From: Oncorhynchus masou masou
Taxonomy: Eukaryota; Chordata; Actinopteri; Salmoniformes; Salmonidae
DNA length: 64,000 nucleotides
Direction: 5' to 3'
Assembly (NCBI RefSeq): GCF_036934945.1
Contig: NC_088238.1
Coordinates: forward strand, 19,018,396-19,082,395
The notes under the pieces were generated by a model that made no database searches, had not been told where the DNA came from, and worked only from the letters and a program-made list of their open reading frames with translations. The translations under genes and the position numbers were made by a program. Below, piece by piece: positions 36,148 to 45,871 of this stretch; the stretch's first letter is position 1; every line of letters starts with the position of its first letter.

Positions 36148-37745
36148 TACTTACAACCTTTTGCCACATTTCAGGCTTCAAACATAAAGATATAAAACTG
36201 TATTTTTTTGTGAAGAATCAACAACAAGTGGGACACAATCATGAAGTGGAACGACATTTATTGGATATTTCAAAAAAAAAAAAATTTCAAAAACTGAAAA
36301 ATTGGGCGTGCAAAATTATTCAGCTCCCTTAAGTTAATACTTTGTAGCGCCACCTTTTGCTGCGATTACAGCTGTAAGTCGCTTGGGGTATGTCTCTATC
36401 AATTTTGCACATCGAGAGACTGAAAATTTTTCCCATTCCTCCTTGCAAAAGAGCTCGAGCTCAGTGAGGTTGGATGGAGAGCATTTGTGAACAGCAGTTT
36501 TCAGTTCTTTCCACAGATTCTCGATTGGATTCAGGTCTGGACTTTGACTTGGCCATTCTAACACCTGGATATGTTTATTTTTGAACCATTCCATTGTAGA
36601 TTTTGCTTTATGTTTTGGATCATTGTCTTGTTGGAAGACAAATCTCCGTCCCATTCGCAGGTCTTTTGCAGACTCCATCAGGTTCTTCCAGAATGGTCCT
36701 GTATTTGGCTCCATCCATCTTCCCATCAATTTTAACCATCTTCCCTGTCCCTGCTGAAGAAAAGCAGGCGCAAACCATGATGCTGCCACCACCATGTTTG
36801 ACAGTGGGGATGGTGTGTGTTCAGGGTGATGAGCTGTGTTGCTTTTACGCCAAACATAATGTTTTGCATTGTTGCCAAAAAGTTCAATTTTGGTTTCATC
36901 TGACCAGAGCACCTTCTTCCACATGTTTGGTGTGTCTCCCAGGTGACTTGTGGCAAACTTTAAATGACACATTTTATGGATATCTTTAAGAAATGGCTTT
37001 CTTCTTGCCACTCTTCCATAAAGGCCAGATTTGTGCAATATACGACTGATTGTTGTCCTATGGACAGAGTCTCCCACCTCAGCTGTAGATCTCTGCAGTT
37101 CATCCAGAGTGATCATGGGCCTCTTGGCTGCATCTCTGATCAGTCTTCTCCTTGTATGAGCTGAAAGTTTAGAGGGACGGCCAGGTCTTGGTAGATTTGC
37201 AGTGGTCTGATACTCCTTCCATTTCAATATTATCGCTTGCACAGTGCTCCTTGGGATGTTTAAAGCTTGGGAAATCTTTTTGTATCCAAATCCGGCTTTA
37301 AACTTCTTCACAACACAGTATCTCGGACCTGCCTGGTGTGTTCCTTGTTCTTCATGATGCTCTCTGCACTTTTAACGGACCTCTGAGACTATCACAGTGC
37401 AGGTGCATTTATACGGAGACTTGATTACACACAGGTGGATTGTATTTATCATCATTAGTCATTTAGGTCAACATTGGATCATTCAGAGATCCTCGCTGAA
37501 CTTCTGGAGAGAGTTTGCTGCACTGAAAGTAAAGGGGCTGAATAATTTTGCACGCCCAATTTTTCAGTTTTTGATTTGTTAAAAAAGTTTGAAATATCCA
37601 ATAAATGTCGTTCCACTTCATGATTGTGTCCCACTTGTTGATTCTTCACAAAAAAATACAGTTTTATATCTTTATGTTTGAAGCCTGAAATGTGGCAAAA
37701 GGTCGCAAAGTTCAAGGGGGCCGAATACTTTCGCAAGGCACTGTA
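36148..37745 (-). mobile_element. Tc1-like DNA transposon, one end truncated
   Basis: The right terminal repeat (about 37532-37745) is long and reaches the outer end CTTTCGCAAGGCACTGTA beside a TA. The left repeat (36148-36330) matches it in reverse from ACCTTTTGCCACATTTCAGG inward (also GAAGAATCAACA, GGGCGTGCAAAATTATTCAG) but lacks the outer 45 bp or so. Transposase lies between, on the minus strand. Because the outer left end is gone, this copy could not be excised normally even with enzyme supplied in trans. Confidence 0.92.
36334..37355 (-). pseudogene. Tc1/mariner transposase (DD34E), frameshifted
   Basis: Paired helix-turn-helix DNA-binding region at the N-terminus with GRPSK linker (residues 44-48 counted from 37311), then the DDE domain: D138 in WSDET, D229 in FQQDNDPKH and E264 in NPIENLWKE, a D-to-E gap of 34 residues as expected. 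All three catalytic residues are present. The only upstream ATG (37355) reads MKNKEHTRQVRDTV and then stops, because GT is doubled near 37311-37316; the 325-codon frame itself starts at a GTG. Residues of about 167-209 are out of frame: a doubled GT near 36813-36820 shifts it and a 2-base loss near 36681-36690 shifts it back. The alternate frame there reads GGSIMVCACFSSAGTGKMVK, the family pattern. The copy is recent but inactive. Confidence 0.9.
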
Positions 37746-37879
37746 TGTTTTACAGTGAGGTGTCATCACTTTAACTAGCTTACTGTATGTATATTAAGAA
37801 TCATAAGTAACTGTTGTAGCTTGCATCACTGGTTGTGTGTACCTGAAAAGCAGTGGTGCATTTTGTTTAACAATGAATT
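37746..37879. other. No gene recognised
   Basis: Short unassigned spacer between the Tc1 element and an LTR fragment. Confidence 0.4.
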
Positions 37880-38050
37880 GTTACGTCCATCATTAAATTA
37901 ATGAGACCAAAGCGCAGCGTGGAAAGTGTTCATGATCTTTAATACTGAACTCCGACAAAACAACTAAATACAAAACCGAACGTGAAGTTCTGCAGGGCTA
38001 GACAGCAACTATGCAAAGACAAGATCCCACAATCTAAGGTGGGAAAAAGG
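37880..38050 (-). mobile_element. LTR end fragment, reversed
   Basis: TGTTACGTCCATCATTAAAT, AGACCAAAGCGCAGCGTGG, then TTCATGATCTTTAATACTGA parallels the end block of the LTR at 27967. Only the 3' part of an LTR remains. Confidence 0.6.
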
Positions 38051-38136
38051 GCTGCCGATGTCCTAAACTGTTCTTGTTTTACTGGGAGGTAACTGTTAAG
38101 TATTGCAGCATTGAACGATGTACCAGAGATGACCTG

Positions 38137-38235
38137 CGTCCCAAGTGGCATCCTACTGCCTATTTTGTGCACTATGACCAGAGCCCTAGGTCAAAAGTAA
38201 GTAGTGCACTATATAGGGAATAGGGTGCCTTTCAG
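38137..38235. mobile_element. Palindromic MITE (GTGCACTA type), copy 1
   Basis: CGTCCCAAGTGGCATCCTAC faces GGGAATAGGGTGCCTTTC; in the middle, GACCAGAGCCCTAGGTCAAA and GTAGTGCACTATATAGGG. This is a fold-back element I recognise as widespread in salmonids. Confidence 0.7.
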
Positions 38236-38359
38236 AACATAGAAACCATCACTCTCTCAACACACACAAGCTAACCTGTGCACTAGTCTAATTGGTCACG
38301 GTGATCTCCACAGTGAGGCAGGCAGGAATACACACTATGCACACAGCCCGTTCTTGTAC

Positions 38360-38367
38360 AGTGTGTG

Positions 38368-38408
<41 letters not shown>

Positions 38409-38411
38409 GCT
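38360..38411. repeat. (GT)n microsatellite
   Basis: GT tract with one TTTG interruption. A second tract lies at 38603-38650. Confidence 0.95.
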
Positions 38412-38602
38412 TATATTCTTGTGTGTGTGGGGCTTTTGATTTTCTGTCTATCAGAAAGTGGGTCACCATTTCCGTCTCAGCTGGGGTTTCTGGACTGTTG
38501 CATGGCTGTTTGGGTTGGACAATGTGGTGAACACCTCCACTGCCCTCCCATTGTGTGTTGGTGCTTGCGTGCATGCATGCGCACGCTTCTTTCTCTGTGT
38601 GT

Positions 38603-38612
38603 GTGTAATATG

Positions 38613-38650
<38 letters not shown>
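38603..38650. repeat. (GT)n microsatellite
   Basis: About 18 GT units. Confidence 0.95.
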
Positions 38651-38652
<2 letters not shown>

Positions 38653-38676
38653 TAGGGCCTAGAGAGTGGTTGCATC

Positions 38677-38847
38677 CAGTGCTTGACTTGGGCAGGAGCT
38701 CACCAGAGCTGAGTACCGGCACTTCTATTTTTCTACTGCTTTAGCTCCTGTACCTCTTATAACATATTAGCTAAAAGGTATTTAAATATAAACGATAACG
38801 GCACCCAAAATAAGTACTGCACCTATTTCAATCCAAGTCAAGCACTG
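38677..38847. mobile_element. hAT-like MITE with target-site duplication
   Basis: Terminal inverted repeats CAGTGCTTGACTTGG (38677) and CCAAGTCAAGCACTG (38833-38847), perfectly complementary over 15 bp. The flanking 8-bp sequences are GTTGCATC (38669-38676) and GTTGCGTC (38848-38855), 7 of 8 identical, as expected for a hAT-type 8-bp duplication. 171 bp, no coding capacity. The sequence directly shows the repeats; assignment to hAT is by terminal motif and duplication length. Confidence 0.8.
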
Positions 38848-38855
38848 GTTGCGTC

Positions 38856-39642
38856 ACTATTAGACAATGGACTGGAATTGGTTGCTGGTGTAATTCTATG
38901 CGTTCCATTCAGAGACATATTGACATTGACATGCCTTTAAAATCTGTTGTCAAAACACACTAGAGGATTTGATTGAACTAATAAAGTTCTGCAGCCTATC
39001 CTGCCATCTGTGAGTTCATTGAATTTGTTTCATTAGGAAAGGTCTGTTTTGGCACTAGGGTGTAGCTAGCTAGAGAGATGGCTATCTGTCAACTATTTGG
39101 GGTAATCTCAGATTTTTTGTTTAGGAATAGTTTATCCAAATGCTGTATCATAAAAAAAATATATATACACAATAACTGCAACCTGCGATAAGGTTTTCCT
39201 AAGGTCTACATGGCTACAGCTACCACAGGCTAACGTTAGCATGGATTACCCCCGATAAACACTGTGCTTCATAGCCCATGTTAGCATTAATTGTAGCATT
39301 ACTACAATGGATTAAGAAAACAACAAAATGGTCAAATATAAATTTGAAATGACCTTTGAACTGATTCCCAAATCCCAGACTGTAGCTTTAATGAACGTAG
39401 TGTTCTGAAAAGCTGTTGAATAACCTATACCTCAAGTGTGAATGTGTAGGCTTTCAATTATAATTCTAATAAATTCAACCAGCATTGTAAGTATTTCAAA
39501 GCTTTAATAAGGCTTTAGCTACAGTTCTTTGAAGAAGTGATCATTCAGTATGTGGGCCTTGATGGTTCTGGAAGTCAGTGGTAATTGGTTATAATCTGTA
39601 GAGACTTTATGGGACAAATAGAATGCCTCTTTCCCTGAGGAG

Positions 39643-39684
<42 letters not shown>

Positions 39685-39836
39685 TGCTCATTATCTGCGA
39701 CAAGGTAGAGTTTTACTGGTTAATTCTGGAGAAAGCCAGTGGCCTTTAATGTTTTGTAAGGGGCTGATGTAGCCTAGAGACTGTAGGTTGTTTTCCCCTG
39801 GTGTAAGGGGCTGATGTAGCCTACAGACAATAGGTT
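38856..39836. other. No gene; (CA)n at 39647-39682
   Basis: A short two-copy repeat of AAGGGGCTGATGTAGCCTA lies at 39758 and 39806. Otherwise unassigned. Confidence 0.45.
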
Positions 39837-39945
39837 GTGTCCCATATGGAATCCTATACCCTATATAGTGCGCTACTATTGACCAGATCCCTATGGGCCC
39901 TGTTTCAAAGTAGTGCACCTAATAGGGAATAGGCTGCTATTTGAG
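39837..39945. mobile_element. Palindromic MITE (GTGCACTA type), copy 2
   Basis: GTGTCCCATATGGAATCCTA, CCCTATATAGTGCGCTACTA, GACCAGATCCCTATGGGCCC and AAAGTAGTGCACCTAATAGG, the same order and palindromic layout as 38137-38235. Confidence 0.75.
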
Positions 39946-41879
39946 TGGGAAATGATAGTCTGGCCCTGAAAACGTTGTGGAGCACTAGGTCTTTAAACAG
40001 GGGTTAAATTATACAGTGTTTACACCACCATCATTTACACTCATCCACTCATCTTCTGTCACCATGGAGGACTGTTCTGAGAGATAATGAACATAATGCT
40101 GAGAACGGTAACGACAAGAGGGAGAGAAAGGGGAGAGGGTGTGGGAAGGTGTGTGTGTTACACAGAAGCAGATGTAGACATACACACACACACCAGCACA
40201 TAAAGGCATGCACATATATTCTTTCAAGGTTTTATCAATGTCTCATTGTGTTCTGTTTGAAAGCCCTCCTATAGATGGTGTTAATGTTGAAAGAGGAAAA
40301 CATGGAGTTAAGGGGGGATGCTGCCTGCGTAGGAGGGGAGACCACATCAATGGAGAGGCCCGTTTCTGTAGGGGACATGGATCACATGGCTAATGAGAGT
40401 GCATGCTACAGTAATATGGAACTAAAGAATGACGGAGACATCTGCCGTTAATAACTGCTTTCATCTTACCGCTCTACTCCACCATCCCCTACACATATGT
40501 ATGAAGGAAATGAATGTTTGGTGAGTGTTTTTCTGTGGTCTTGGCAAAGTAACACAAGGTGGCTCATAAACAGGCTGTCTTTGCTGGCTTGTGTGAACCG
40601 CCTCACTGTTTATGTCAATACTGTGTCGGTACGGGTACAGTGAGGACAGAGAGGTGAGGGGTAGTTACCCACTCCAGCCAATAGCAGCCTAATCAATACA
40701 TCCACTGGGAGTCTTTCAACATAGGGTAGAAAAGATGCCAATCTGGCTCCACTGGCCTCCACTCCACTGTGCTGCCAGCTCCTAGTCCCAGACAATCCCA
40801 CCTAATCCACCCCCACCCCAGATTACCATGTTTGCTACTCCCACAGTCACTACCCTGCATTATGGAAATGACCACCTAGATTATATTCACCCAAACAGAC
40901 AGACAGACAGGCCACCCTACATATGGCCGTGTAGATGCAGATTTAGCAGCAGACTTTGTCCACCCCCCCGTGTCTGGTCATGGACTTTGCTTTTCTTCAG
41001 ATGAGCCATTTTTCAATAGATTGTCTGGGGGGTGGACACAGTGAGGGGTTGTTTTCTCTGAGTGGTCTCATCTCTAAAGATGATTTAAACTAAAATGGGG
41101 GCCGTTGCATTGGTAAATGCTGATTTGTTTCAACTTGGGGGGTACATGTTGTCAAGGTGAAGTTGATCATGTGTCTAATTGGGGTTGGGTGACATTGGCA
41201 GGATTTAACCCATGACCCCTACTCCCAAATCCTTATCCTCCCACTAGTCCTTATAAGGAGGAGAATGATCCCAATCAAATCTAAACATGGAAGCAGGTTT
41301 CCAGGATGTAGCAACATGGAAAAGGCTTCTGTGATTGGGGTGATACAAGAGCGGTAGTGTAGTCACTGATGGTGTGTGTGTTTGCATAATATGTGTGTAT
41401 GCTGCCTTTCTGGTCAGGTTCCACACCCAGTGATTTGATTCGTGTGGAACATTATCTGTCTGCGTCAGTTATCTCTGTCCCAACAGGTGATAAAGACTGG
41501 AACAATCTGCAGAGGAACCCCCATCATCATAAAGGACCCTGTGTCTCTGTCTCGGGTTCCATATTAAACCAGGCTGAAAAGTCATCCATCTGTGGTCTTT
41601 GTGCACTCTGTCATTATGGTTGGTCTGTACACTGGTGAATATTAACATTGATATAACCCCAGCTAATGTGTGTACTTGGACTATAATGTTCCCTGATCAG
41701 TATGTGCATGTGTGTAGGATGATGTGTGTATCTGGGTGACTCTGGGATTCTCAACCTTGCCCTTTTTCAATAGAGCATATCTCATTGCTTTAGTATTGTA
41801 TATCCCCAGTGAGTTCTGTACTCTGGTCAATGCAGTATCCATGTGAGGGATAAAGTGTACTTTAGTGAGGGGTTGTGCA
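39946..41879. other. No gene recognised
   Basis: Mixed sequence without exon signals or named repeats. Short GACAGACAGACAG at 40899-40911. Scattered frames of 60-81 codons have no support. Confidence 0.45.
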
Positions 41880-42380
41880 TCACTCGAGACAGGGCCCTAG
41901 GTGAGGTTGGTGGGTCCCCTCTCCTCACAGGTAAAACATTTTAGTGGCCCCCTCTTGACGGCCGTGAGAAACATTTTATGTGTTAAAGTTAATTTCCTGC
42001 AATTCTACACATGTTCCCATGGGGTGAATATTTTTTCATTTCAGTTTCATAGCTAATTACCTGAAATTCTACACGTTTTGCCATGATTTATGCCATGTTA
42101 ATATGATACCTTATTGAGAGTGACTAACAACATTAATTTGGCCATATTTACTACAAGTTTCGACAGCTGGGTAGACTAACTTACCAATCTAAAAAATATT
42201 AGCCGACTGGGCTAACTGAGTGACAATCAGTGACTGACATAACAAGAGAAAACTGCTGATGCACAACCACATTTCAAAATGTCACCTTCTCTACTCTACT
42301 ATTCTGATGCTCAACAGTAAGTTGAGACCAGAGACCAGGGGCCCTAGGCGACTATGTGACTCTGCCCACTCCCGGAGATT
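41880..42380. repeat. Candidate dispersed repeat
   Basis: TTGACGGCCGTGAGAAACAT, TTTCCTGCAATTCTACACAT and GCTAATTACCTGAAATTC form an internal imperfect duplication (about 60 bp period) that resembles a frequent salmonid repeat. Class unknown. Confidence 0.4.
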
Positions 42381-42800
42381 CTGTATTTTCAAATGTCAAA
42401 GTACTGGACATGTTGATTGATGTCAGCGGGGAAAGACTGCTAATTTAAACTCAGCCCCTTTGTCATTTTTAATAATATCATTATTTTGGATAAAGCCACC
42501 TTGTACTTTACCACGGTAGACATATTCAATAAAGCAGAGACATTTTCAATACAGACCATCTACTGAATGTATCCATTCTGGATGAGAATGACTGCTAAGT
42601 TATCTTTTTGGGCTGGTTACAGCCTAGATTGGTTACCATGTCATAAAGCTGCCTAGCCAGCTGGTTCATATGCTTACAGTGAATGTGGTGTTTCTCTCTC
42701 TCTCTCTCTCTGCGCAGAATGTTCTGGAAAACGTTCCATTGGGTGGTTTTATTGTTAACTAGAGGACGTGTCTGTGCACAGCCCACCCACACAATCATGC

Positions 42801-42805
<5 letters not shown>
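42381..42805. other. No gene; (CT)n at 42694-42710
   Basis: Unassigned apart from the short CT tract. Confidence 0.4.

Positions 42806-42873
<68 letters not shown>
42806..42873. repeat. (CA)n microsatellite
   Basis: About 34 CA units. Confidence 0.97.
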
Positions 42874-42877
<4 letters not shown>

Positions 42878-43246
42878 CTCAAAAGGACTTTCACACATCT
42901 CCACCTTCACACACGTCACTGCTACTGTAAAACAAACATCAATAATCCCCATGAGAGGAGAGCTTGAAATCCCAGTTAAAGGGATACTAGCATGCTTGCA
43001 GATACCCATAGACTTCCAGTCATTGCGCTAAAGCAAGTTAGCATTGGCCAAAAGGTTTCAGTGGACCATGTCCCAGCCTGCCAGGCAGACACACAAGGTG
43101 AAGACACATAAGATCAGAACAGAGACACCACAAGCCTCTGGTTGAGACTCAGTTCAATCTCCATCACACTGTTGCTAAACCCAATGGCTTTCTAGGCAAA
43201 TCTGTCTGAGAGAGAATTGGTCTCAGCCTTGTTGAATCCTAAGCTG
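42874..43246. other. No gene recognised
   Basis: Unassigned sequence. Confidence 0.4.
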
Positions 43247-43505
43247 AACTCTTAGAAAAAAGGGTTCCAAAAGGGTTCTCCGACTGTCCCCATAGGAGAA
43301 CCCTTTTTGGTTCCAGATAGAACCGTTTTTGGTTTCAAGTAGAACTCTTTTGGGTTCCATGTAGAACCATATGTGGAAAGGGTTCTACATGGAACCCAAA
43401 AGGGTTCTTCCTGGAACCAAAAAATGTTATCCAAAGGGTTCTTCTATGGGGACAGCCAAAGAATAATTTTTGGTTCTAGATAGCACATTTTTTTTCTAAG
43501 AGTGT
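43247..43505. mobile_element. GGTTC-rich palindromic MITE
   Basis: Ends AACTCTTAGAAAAAAGGG and TTTTTTTCTAAGAGTGTA pair with one another. The interior is a near-perfect fold-back, for example GGTTCCATGTAGAACC facing GGTTCTACATGGAACC around 43366. No coding capacity. Same family as 33631-34091 but without array growth. Confidence 0.8.
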
Positions 43506-43804
43506 ACTCTCCAACTCCTCTTGTTGTATCTGGAACTTTTCAAACTCTGACTGGGTTTTCATTTCCCCCCATGGTCACCTCAATGTGGGGCTCCTGTGAT
43601 TGGTTGAAGGAGGCACAATGTGAGCCTATGGGAGTGCAGTTGCCAGGCAGATTGTGCCTTGTTTGGAGCCAAGGTCTCTTTTTACCTCACACAGCTGTTC
43701 CATTAAAATCTGTCAGGACGTAATAACAAGGCATTTGCTTGGCGGCCCCCACTATAACTACACACATGCGCACACACACACACACTTGCGCACGCTCCTG
43801 GAAT
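43506..43804. other. No gene recognised
   Basis: Unassigned; a short CA run at 43773-43784. Confidence 0.4.
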
Positions 43805-43980
43805 GGCAGGTAGCCTAGTGGTTAGAGTGTTGGGCCAGTAACCGAAAGGTTGGTGGATGGAATCCCTGAGCTGACAAGGTAAAAATCTGTCGTTCTGCCC
43901 CTGAACAAAGCAGTTAACCCACTGTTCCTAGGCCGTCATTGTAAATAAGAATATGTTCTTAACTGACTTGCTGACTTGAA
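43805..43980 (+). mobile_element. HpaI-type tRNA-derived SINE
   Basis: tRNA-like head with A-box-like TAGCCTAGTGGTTAGAG (43811-43827) and B-box-like AAGGTTGGTGGATGGAATCC (43846-43865). Then a body with AAAATCTGTCGTTCTGCC and GAACAAAGCAGTTAACCC, and the tail GGCCGTCATTGTAAATAAGA. The tail resembles the end of the RSg-1-like LINE at 58856-58890, the likely source of its copying machinery. Confidence 0.85.
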
Positions 43981-44310
43981 ATACACACACACCCAATCAG
44001 AGCTTGAACATCTTCAGACTTCAGAGTTGGTTGAAAACCTGGACTTACTGTAATGATTTATAACTCCTAGATACTACTAGGATAAGTGTATGTGCTGTGT
44101 CAGATGTGGGGTGATTTGTTATGGGGTGTAACGCTTTCCGGGAAAGACACACGCACAGAAACACCCTTGTCGGTGGGAGTTACAGCCACATTTAGAAGCA
44201 TGATGGATTGCCTAATAGCCCTAGAAACAATGCAAGCCAGAGCAAAATTACCCGTATCAACAACCAATACACTGTCCATCTGGCTGGGACTAACAACCAG
44301 GCCTATCCCC
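43981..44310. other. No gene recognised
   Basis: Unassigned. An 80-codon frame at 44086-44328 lacks domain evidence and overlaps a MITE. Confidence 0.4.
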
Positions 44311-44397
44311 ACCACAGGAGGCTGGTGAGGGGAGGACGGCTCATAATAATGCCTGGAATGGAGTGAATGGAATAGTATCAAACACATAGAAACCATG
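44311..44397. mobile_element. Half copy of the CAGGAGGCTG palindromic MITE
   Basis: ACCACAGGAGGCTGGTGAGG, GGACGGCTCATAATAATGCC, GAATAGTATCAAACACATAG. Only one half of the fold-back at 7805-7976 is present. Confidence 0.7.
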
Positions 44398-44542
44398 GGT
44401 GCTTCTCAATATGGATACTATCGTGCTCCACACCCTCATGCTCCAAGTGCATTCTCCGAGGACGTTCTCTTGAGTATGTTCTGTAAGGACGAGAATGTGG
44501 AGAAACGCATAAAACATTACATTTGAGAATCACTCACACTCC

Positions 44543-44955
44543 CCCTACTGTATTACCTCACGCTGCACCTCCCTTCTACTGCATTACCTCACGCTGCACC
44601 TCCCCTCTACTGTATTACCTCACGCTGCACCTCCCCTCTACTGTATTACCTCACGCTGCTCCTCCCTCTACTGTATTACCTCATGCTGCTCCTCCCTCTA
44701 TTGTATTACCTCACGCTGCTCCTCCCTCTATTGTATTACCTCACGCTTCTCCTCCCTCTACTGTATTACCTCACTCTGCACCTCCCCCTACTGTATTACC
44801 TCACGCTGCTCCTCCCCCTACTGTATTACCTCACGCTGCTCCTCTCCCTACTGTATTACATCACGCTGCACCTCCCCCTACTGTATTACCTCACGCTGCA
44901 CCTCCCCTCTACTGTATTACCTCATGCTGCTCCTCCTCCTACTGTATTACCTCAC
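44543..44955. repeat. 30-bp minisatellite, about 14 copies
   Basis: Unit CTGTATTACCTCACGCTGCTCCTCCCTCTA (30 bp, 10 codons), with CACC/CTCC and CTCTA/CCCTA variants. It ends at 44955 within one unit and is followed at once by another array. Confidence 0.95.
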
Positions 44956-44956
44956 G

Positions 44957-45150
44957 TGGGTGGATAGAGGGATGGATGGAGAGCAGGAGGTGTGGGTGGA
45001 TAGAGGGATGGATGGAGAGCGGGAGGTGTGGGTGGATAGAGGGATGGATGGACCGGGAGGTGTGGGTGGATAGAGGGATGGATGGAGAGCTGGAGGTGTG
45101 GGTGGATAGAGGGATGGATGGACCGGGAGGTGTGGGTGGATAGAGGGATG
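44957..45150. repeat. 36-bp minisatellite, about 6 copies
   Basis: Unit GTGGGTGGATAGAGGGATGG plus ATGGAGAGCGGGAGGT. Two units lack AGAG and read ATGGACCGGGAGG. Confidence 0.94.
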
Positions 45151-45871
45151 GATGGCCAGGGAGCGGTTGATTGATTGGATGATGCTGTGCTGAATGCGTC
45201 ACGTTGGTCTTTATGAGGTCAGTCTACTGATAACCAGCTGAACACACACACATACACAGTCTCACAAAGGAACGTCCACATATGTATCATTTAATGTTAC
45301 GTGAGAAGTGGCCTTCCATGGGGACAATGTATTGAGGAAGATGTAGACCTTCATCAAATGAATGCTTTTTAAATCAGAATTTTTCTACAGTATTGTACTG
45401 CACTTCATTGTATAACATTGTGTAAGTTATTGAGGAGATTTTCTTGTCAATAAAGACTTCTCACAAAGAAAACCATTATGCAGCTTTGAGTGACAAGCCC
45501 TGTTTCTTCCCCATAAAGTGATAATGTGTGTGAGGGGGAGGGATCAATACAACGCCTGTGTGGCGCTCAATTAGAGCTTTCTCTTTCTCCATCCTCTTGC
45601 ACAACCTCTTACATCATCACCAACAACCACTCTTTGTGTCCTCTCCGGGCCCGTGTTAAAGAGCTCCTGACCTTGTTTTTGTCTCTGTGTCTCCTCCATG
45701 CTAACATTATGTTTGTATTGAGTTGACTGGCCCGCTGGTAATGAAAAGTCATCCTCAAATGAAGCTTAGGTCTTGTAAGAAAGCCTGTCCCGTTAAGAAC
45801 TTAGCGAAGACGTCACATTCTCAAATGTAGCTTAGGTAAACACTTACTAAATGTAGCTTAGGTAAACACGT
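45151..45871. other. No gene recognised
   Basis: Unassigned. Two imperfect copies of AAATGTAGCTTAGGTAAACAC lie at 45822-45868, just before the 15-bp array. Confidence 0.4.
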
